From assembly GCA_900169235.1 (NCBI GenBank), contig FWCC01000276.1, forward strand, positions 1-64,000: a stretch of 64,000 nucleotides of DNA, in the 5' to 3' direction. A program made the position numbers and the translations under genes. Under the pieces are notes generated by a model. The model saw only the letters and a list, made by a program, of their open reading frames with translations. It searched no databases and was not told where the DNA came from. Within the stretch, counting starts at the first letter, position 1. The number at the start of each line of letters is the position of its first letter. This DNA is from Zarea fungicola. Lineage: Eukaryota > Ascomycota > Sordariomycetes > Hypocreales > Cordycipitaceae. Shown piece after piece: positions 58,871 through 64,000 of this stretch.

Positions 58871-60544
58871 CTAATCCTGATGATACACCTCGCCCTTTTC
58901 ATCCATCTTTGCATCAACGAGGTTCGAAGTTGAACCGTAGGGATCGACAATTGTTTTGCTAAACTTCCAGGCCGACACTTTGTTCTCAAACAAGACATCA
59001 AGCTCCTCGGAGGACCTTCCCTTTGGCTCAGGCAGGCGGAAAAAGGCCCAGACGGCGCTCAACAGACAGAAGCCGCACCAGACAAAGCCACCCTTGCCGC
59101 GCAAGTTCCAGGCCGTGGGGTTGAGAATCGGCGCGTTGAGCTCGTTTGCACAAATGCTCGCAATGTTGTAACAGTTGCGCGCAATGGCAACAGTCTTGAT
59201 GCGCAGACGCGTCGAGGGAATCTCGGACACTATCGAATAGACGGTGGGGCCGACGGTGATGTCGTATGTGAAGATGTAGAGGCAGAGAAGCGCAGCCTGG
59301 GTATAGCCAATGGCGTTGTTCACCTGAGGAATGCCCAGGAAGCCAATGGTGATGAGGATGAAGAACAGCGTCGTCATGCCTGCGACGAACAGGGTGCGGC
59401 GGCCAAACACGGTCATGATGTACCAGGAGGCCACCGTGCCGCAGAATCCAAGGGCATTCTCTCCCACGCCAAAGTCAAACGCCTTGCTCGGGGGGAATCC
59501 GGCCTGCTCCAGAAAGTAGGTGATGTTGCCGCCAAACCAGATGCCGCAGGTGACTTGCGAGATCCACACCATGCACGCAATCTCTGTCCGGCGGCGGTCC
59601 GTTCCCTTGAAGCAGTCCCAGTACGAGGTTCCTTCGGTAATCTGGCGTTCGTGCTCGTTCGTGTGCACCATCATGGCAATGGTGTCGTCGACGTTGAAGG
59701 CCGTGTTTCGAGGGGATGTGAGGCCGAGGAGAGCCTTCTTGGCCTCTTCCGGGCGGCCCTTGCGTACCAGCCACCAGGGAGACTCGGGCGCGAACATGAT
59801 GCCGACGAGAATGGGAATAGGCCAAGCCCACTGGATGGCATATGGGATGCGCCATCCCCACTGGCCCGTGTTGTTGACGAAGCCGCGGAGAATGCCAGAG
59901 GCAATCAGTTGCCCCATGACCCAACAGAGGTTGACGTAGCTGGTGAGGACTGGGCGCAGGTGAAGCGGCGTCACGTCGGCCGCGTAGGTGGTGGTGAGCG
60001 TCTGGAAAGCGCCCCAAGGCAGGCCGCAGAGGATCTCGCCCGCAAAGAGCATGCCAATGTTGACGGCAAAGAACTGAAGACAAATGGCACCCATGAGGAA
60101 GACCAGGCAGCCGATGAGCGTCTTCTTGTAGCCGTACCTCTCAGCAAGCATGCCGGCCCCGAAGAGGCCAAGAATCTCGCCCACATTGGCACCGTTGGAG
60201 AGACCGGCCTGCCAAGGCGCCGTCACCTGATAGGTGCCGTCACCCACCGGGTTTCCAAACTTGTGCTGGAACGCCGGCTGGGCATAAAAGTTTCCGAGAA
60301 GGGCCGTGTCGTAGCCCTCCATGACAATGCCAAGAGACATGATCATGGAGAAGAGGATGGCCTTGGGGTACAGCTTGGCAGACTCGATGAGCCCCATACG
60401 CCGCTCTTGATCGGCCGCCGTCTTGGCTGCCTGACTGTTCTCCACAATGTCAGGAATGGCCACGGCCATCCTGCGTAGAACCTCATTGTTGGTTGCAATC
60501 ACGTCGTCATCGCCGGCCATGTTCCTGTCGCGGTCCATGTCCAT
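58871..60544 (-). CDS. maltose/alpha-glucoside permease (MFS sugar porter)
   Basis: A single exon of 557 aa with twelve predicted membrane segments in the MFS sugar-porter pattern and a central cytoplasmic loop. Signatures include GYDTALLGNFYAQPAFQHKFG after the first helix, AERYGYKKTLIGC (loop 2-3), PESPWWLVRKGRPEEAKKAL before the long loop, and the PEPKGRSSEELD motif after helix 12. This combination is typical of fungal Mal/Agt1-like proton-coupled alpha-glucoside transporters in the plasma membrane, rather than hexose carriers. Its divergent neighbour at 62229 is a MAL-type regulator, which supports a maltose or similar disaccharide substrate. Met at 60544 is the first start and has a suitable AGCAATGG context; a second Met two codons downstream is possible. 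Confidence 0.88.
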   Translation of the reverse strand: MDMDRDRNMAGDDDVIATNNEVLRRMAVAIPDIVENSQAAKTAADQERRMGLIESAKLYPKAILFSMIMSLGIVMEGYDTALLGNFYAQPAFQHKFGNPVGDGTYQVTAPWQAGLSNGANVGEILGLFGAGMLAERYGYKKTLIGCLVFLMGAICLQFFAVNIGMLFAGEILCGLPWGAFQTLTTTYAADVTPLHLRPVLTSYVNLCWVMGQLIASGILRGFVNNTGQWGWRIPYAIQWAWPIPILVGIMFAPESPWWLVRKGRPEEAKKALLGLTSPRNTAFNVDDTIAMMVHTNEHERQITEGTSYWDCFKGTDRRRTEIACMVWISQVTCGIWFGGNITYFLEQAGFPPSKAFDFGVGENALGFCGTVASWYIMTVFGRRTLFVAGMTTLFFILITIGFLGIPQVNNAIGYTQAALLCLYIFTYDITVGPTVYSIVSEIPSTRLRIKTVAIARNCYNIASICANELNAPILNPTAWNLRGKGGFVWCGFCLLSAVWAFFRLPEPKGRSSEELDVLFENKVSAWKFSKTIVDPYGSTSNLVDAKMDEKGEVYHQD

Positions 60545-62228
60545 TGCTGAGAAGTCGGTGGGTAGGCGCAGGGTTACAGGCGCAAAATACTAAGTAATGA
60601 GGATAATAGCAAATCTCTGCCTTGTCTTGGGAGAAACAGGGTTGCATTCCGGGGAAGCTGATATAGTTATGTATTCTCATGCATACGCCGCCCGAGTGGT
60701 TTGTTCCTGAATGTAAACCCAGGAGGACGGGCCAGCCACGAGGCATCACTTACACGGCATGCGCTCGCTGCCGTCGTCTCCGCTCCAAATCTATTCAACC
60801 CCGCGAAAATGCACGCAAACAGTGTGGGACCCCGCAGAGTCGCGATCTTACTCCAACCTGCACGCCCGTTGGCAAGGCACGACTCAGGGCCCACGCTGTG
60901 GCACTGAGGCACGCTGCCGGAGTAGTTTTGGAGCGGATAAATTTATCGACTGAAATTTTCATGGCCCTGTGAATTTAATGACATTTTTACAGCCGAAATT
61001 CGGCATTTGTACGCCCAGAGTTTTTACGGCCTGGGCGGAGAGGCTGTCTGCCGATTGGTCAGGAGCAGACCATACTTGGGCGTCGCCCACAGTCAGCTTT
61101 CGGCGCCTCTCGGTGCTATGAGACGGTCGTACTGAAATGGAGGGTGAGAATTTTAGCGAACAATTTAGCCTTGTCAGCCCTCTCAGATTCCAAAGTCCTC
61201 TCAGATTCCAAGCGGCCACAAGCAGTCTCCCCTCCAGATTCCATAGGGCTTCATCACGCTTGCCAGGCGCTTGCGGTTGTAAACGGTTCCTGTTGTAGTC
61301 TGTCGTGTAGCGTCTGCGTATGGAAACATTGTCTCAGGCGGCAGTGCTTCTAAAGCGGAACGCTTCCGAGTATATCCTACATTGAAGGACGGTGTGCTAT
61401 GCTTCTTGTACCACACTCTAGATGCCTACATTGATTAAAATATAGTAAAATATAGACTATAAAGCTTATTCCTCTCACTTTATTACCAGTGCATGCTTCC
61501 TGCACGTTATTCGGTGGAACGATCGACATCGGCCCTTCTACAGACTACCATGTCGCAAATGCTATTCTAAACGGCAGATGGAGGTGTCGCTATAAGTCCA
61601 TCGTGGTGCAGAACCACCCCAAATTGAAAATGTATTGTCAAGGCTGTATATTTATTTTACACATGCAAGTAATCAGCCCATTCTTAACCGTGCATGATGC
61701 GTCAGGCGACCGGTATTCAAACGCCACAGAGTTACCTTGATCAAAGTCCACAATAAAGAGACAGCGGCGAGTAGACTCGGTTTATAATAACAGTCTCCGA
61801 GTTGGCCGGTGGCGTTTACAACTTGGTCAAAATCCCGCTTCATTTAGAAGGAAACTGAAGTTCTCTTACAACCTCATTCCGCTGCGAGGTAGGTTAGCGG
61901 CCCTAGTTGACTTACTAGTCAGTCAATCGCTGCCCCGCGAGTTTCATTCATGGCTTGCTGCCAAATAATAGTACGCATCAGCTAGTGCAATGCAACTGCA
62001 ACGTACAGGATCGTACAAATAATTGGCCGCTGTCATGAAAGTGGGAGATGATCCCGACAACTCTGATCCGAGCCCCCTCCACGCTCAACGTGGCTGACAA
62101 TAGGACCGCGGTCCCCCCTCCCCCGCAAATTGGCGTGTTAGTCCCGGGCAAGGGGGGCACTTTTTGCCAAATAGTCGACCTTGGACGAACTCGACTCCGC
62201 CATGAATTGGCAGCTTCATGAACCGAAA
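60545..62228. promoter_or_regulatory. divergent promoter region of permease and MAL-type regulator
   Basis: 1.7 kb between two divergent genes, without a coding frame I accept. Candidate Zn2Cys6 half-sites include CGGATAAATTTA at 60934-60945, which resembles the CGGAAATTTA of amylase promoters. The palindrome CCGAAATTCGG lies at 60993-61003. A GC-rich block with CCCCGC (a possible CreA site) lies near 62121-62126. An 18-bp tandem duplication lies at 61179-61214. Binding is inferred from motif likeness only. Confidence 0.4.
61179..61214 (+). repeat. 18-bp tandem duplication
   Basis: Two adjacent near-identical copies of CCTCTCAGATTCCAA plus three bases. A third partial copy of the core (CCAGATTCC) follows. 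Likely recent slippage. Confidence 0.75.
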
Positions 62229-64000
62229 ATGACGAAAAATATGGACAATGATGCCTCAGATACGCCGCGGGTCTCTCGTGAAAAGACGCGAGCAACGCAC
62301 CCGTGCGATGCTTGTGCCCTACGACGAGTCCGCTGTGAAGGTGGCCGGCCTTGCAGTGAGTGTCAGAAGCGTCTCTTGACATGCACCTCGCTACGCGTGG
62401 TCAGGAAGCGCGGCCCCAAGGGTCCCCGGCACTCGACGACACAAAAAGTTCGCCAGTTTGTTCGCGCGCTGCAGCAGACGTCGGACAACACCGGCGCTTC
62501 TGGTGCCGCAGAGGCCGCTCACAACGGGGCTGGTTCTCTGTCAGAGGATTCACCCGAGTCGGCGGCGAGCTGCAGCACTGCCGCCTCGCCAGACCTGCAG
62601 CGCCCGTCTCCCGTAGTCATCGGGCCCAACCCCAAATACACGCCACTGCCTCTGGAAGCGTACTGCAGGTTCCTGGGCGTTTTCCGCGAGCGCCTCTACT
62701 CGGTGTGGCCGGTGCTCTCCTGCGGTGCCCTGCTCACAAGTCTGGTGAGCGATGAGCACAACTATGAGTCCTGGGCTCTTGCTGCTTCCACTTGTGCCGC
62801 AGTCATTGCCCAGCTGCGACTCCCAGGGCACACACAGGCCGAAAATTCCGAGTCTCGCGCCTCCGCTGGGCCGGCATCCTCGTCAGCCAGCCGGGCGAGG
62901 AGCGGTCCGGCCACAGAGGCCACGTCTCATCGCTTCGCCGCCGACGCCGAGTATTTCCAGTCTCTCTACAACTACCGAGAGCAAAAGCCGTCTGTCTCGT
63001 CACTGCTCATTGCTTTTTTCTTGCACGTGTATTGTGCCAATTCCGAGCTGTTGCGAACCTCTGGCTTTCATCTCCGCGAGTCATTGACGCGGGCGCACAT
63101 GCTGTGCCTGCACCGCACAGATTCTTATGTTGGGCTCCCGTCAGAGGAGCGCGAACTGCGGCTTCGAGTGTACTGGGTGCTGTTTGTTTCTGAACGTACC
63201 TACTGCATCCAGCACGGCCTACCCACGATCCTACGGCCCATAAGTCTGAGGCCGAGCCCCAAGGATGGCCCAGACGGGTGCAGCGGCAGTCCAATACTGT
63301 CCTTTTTGTACCTGACAAAACTATTTACGTTTCTAGACGGTGACCTCATTGAACCGCCGTCTGCCGTATCACCGCCCAACGAAAATGGCGCCGTCGTGGG
63401 TGGCACAATGGCAGATGGCTCATTTGACAGCCAGAGCGCTCGCAGCAAAGTCAGCCTTTCCCAGTCAGATCTCGACTCTGCGGAGGAAGGCGTTGGCCTT
63501 GATGAGACGCAGCGAGTCGACATTTTTGTTACCCGAAATTGGATCCGGATCTTGCTCTGGGAGTACACTGTCCGCCATTTTAGAATGTCGTGCTCCGCGG
63601 ACAATGAAGCGTTTTCCATCTTCTTGCCGGCCCTGGTTGCACATGAGATGCTCGGCTTCTTCTCGGCCGTCTCCAGCAATTCCATCTGTGCACACGGCTA
63701 TGGAATGGTGAGTTTAATCGGAAGAGTTGAATGTAAACATACAAACTCACGCTATACACAGGAGCTCAAGGTCTTCCGCGTCGCAGATTCACTGCTCGAC
63801 GTTCTGGCTTGCCGACGCCAGGTAGGGAGAGCAGACGGCATGCTCCTCGGCTCACGGGATGCTCTACATTCGCTGGAGAGGGTCCTGTCCACAGTGGGCG
63901 GCCCTCAATCGCTGTTCCTCGATAAGCTCCGCCGCCGCATGGGCGAGGTACAATTACCTGTCGCAAACACTTCCTGGATGCAGCTCCCGTGGCCCGAAAA
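62229..64000 (+). CDS. MAL-activator-like Zn(II)2Cys6 transcription factor (3'-truncated by the window)
   Basis: The frame starts at 62229 (MTKNMDNDAS) and runs to the window edge without a stop. The Zn2Cys6 motif is complete: Cys26, 29, 36, 42, 45 and 52 with spacing CX2CX6CX5CX2CX6C, as in yeast Mal63. A basic linker (VVRKRGPKGPRH) and a long middle-homology region follow (KYTPLPLEAYCRFLGVFRERLYSVWPVLS, LRVYWVLFVSERTYCIQHGLP). An intron at 63708-63761 (GTGAGT..ACAG, 54 nt) is in frame and has no stop, so its presence rests on splice signals and protein continuity (GYGM/ELKVF). The divergent permease suggests this protein activates alpha-glucoside uptake and hydrolysis genes, with nuclear location. 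A sucrose- or maltose-type regulator (MalR/AmyR group) is the closest idea. Confidence 0.85.
   Translation, partial: MTKNMDNDASDTPRVSREKTRATHPCDACALRRVRCEGGRPCSECQKRLLTCTSLRVVRKRGPKGPRHSTTQKVRQFVRALQQTSDNTGASGAAEAAHNGAGSLSEDSPESAASCSTAASPDLQRPSPVVIGPNPKYTPLPLEAYCRFLGVFRERLYSVWPVLSCGALLTSLVSDEHNYESWALAASTCAAVIAQLRLPGHTQAENSESRASAGPASSSASRARSGPATEATSHRFAADAEYFQSLYNYREQKPSVSSLLIAFFLHVYCANSELLRTSGFHLRESLTRAHMLCLHRTDSYVGLPSEERELRLRVYWVLFVSERTYCIQHGLPTILRPISLRPSPKDGPDGCSGSPILSFLYLTKLFTFLDGDLIEPPSAVSPPNENGAVVGGTMADGSFDSQSARSKVSLSQSDLDSAEEGVGLDETQRVDIFVTRNWIRILLWEYTVRHFRMSCSADNEAFSIFLPALVAHEMLGFFSAVSSNSICAHGYGMVSLIGRVECKHTNSRYTQELKVFRVADSLLDVLACRRQVGRADGMLLGSRDALHSLERVLSTVGGPQSLFLDKLRRRMGEVQLPVANTSWMQLPWPE

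Noticed and set aside
59555..60478. 307-codon plus-strand frame
   Set aside because: Antisense to the permease, no domain.
1..64000. tRNA, 5S rRNA or snRNA genes
   Set aside because: I looked for B-box sequences, the 5S core and U6-like blocks and found no convincing match; a covariance-model scan would be decisive.

Overview
The window is a piece of a filamentous ascomycete genome (Pezizomycotina, most likely Sordariomycetes; Hypocreales is my best guess, the species is not determinable). The evidence is short introns (about 49-119 nt) with GT..AG ends and clear CTAAC-type branch sites, an APSES developmental regulator of the StuA type, a CCG-6-like wall protein, Zn(II)2Cys6 and MAL-type genes, and long non-coding spacers. 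There is no sign of an operon, CRISPR array, phage or intact transposon, and I saw no tRNA or rRNA gene.

Layout. 0.6-10.1 kb is a compact housekeeping block: a peroxisomal enoyl-CoA isomerase (+), COG1 of the Golgi tethering complex (-), SAS10/UTP3 of the small-subunit processome (-) and a five-exon CLC chloride channel/transporter (+). 10.7-15.6 kb is an accessory-looking block: a doubtful ORF (-), a cytochrome P450 (+) that carries a one-base frameshift, a zinc alcohol dehydrogenase (-) convergent with it, and an HD-domain hydrolase (-). 17.0 kb holds the spliceosomal SmF protein. 19.8-25.7 kb holds a CBM48/AMPK-beta-like Ser-rich protein (+), an amidohydrolase/lactonase (+) and a large coiled-coil protein (-). 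26.9-29.0 kb is stuA (-).

A 16.3-kb stretch without a convincing gene follows stuA and runs to a small BRCT-domain protein at 45.3 kb (+). Then come a propionyl/acetyl-CoA synthetase with a peroxisomal-looking C-terminus (-), a 126-aa GPI-anchored CCG-6-like protein (-) isolated in a second gene-poor tract that contains a 54-base assembly gap, a thioesterase-like protein (-), a maltose/alpha-glucoside permease (-), and a divergently transcribed MAL-type Zn2Cys6 regulator (+) that runs off the right edge.

Functional threads. Two enzymes of acyl-CoA metabolism end in PTS1-like tripeptides (HKL and AKL). The permease and regulator at the right end look like two parts of a maltose/alpha-glucoside utilisation locus. 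stuA and ccg-6 are development- and clock-associated gene families and both sit beside unusually long non-coding DNA. The most unusual features are the gene desert upstream of stuA, the frameshifted but otherwise complete P450, the AKL tail on an ACSS3/PrpE-type synthetase, and two recurrent 9-mers (TACGGAGTA and TACTGGGTA) that I found in the non-coding spacers.
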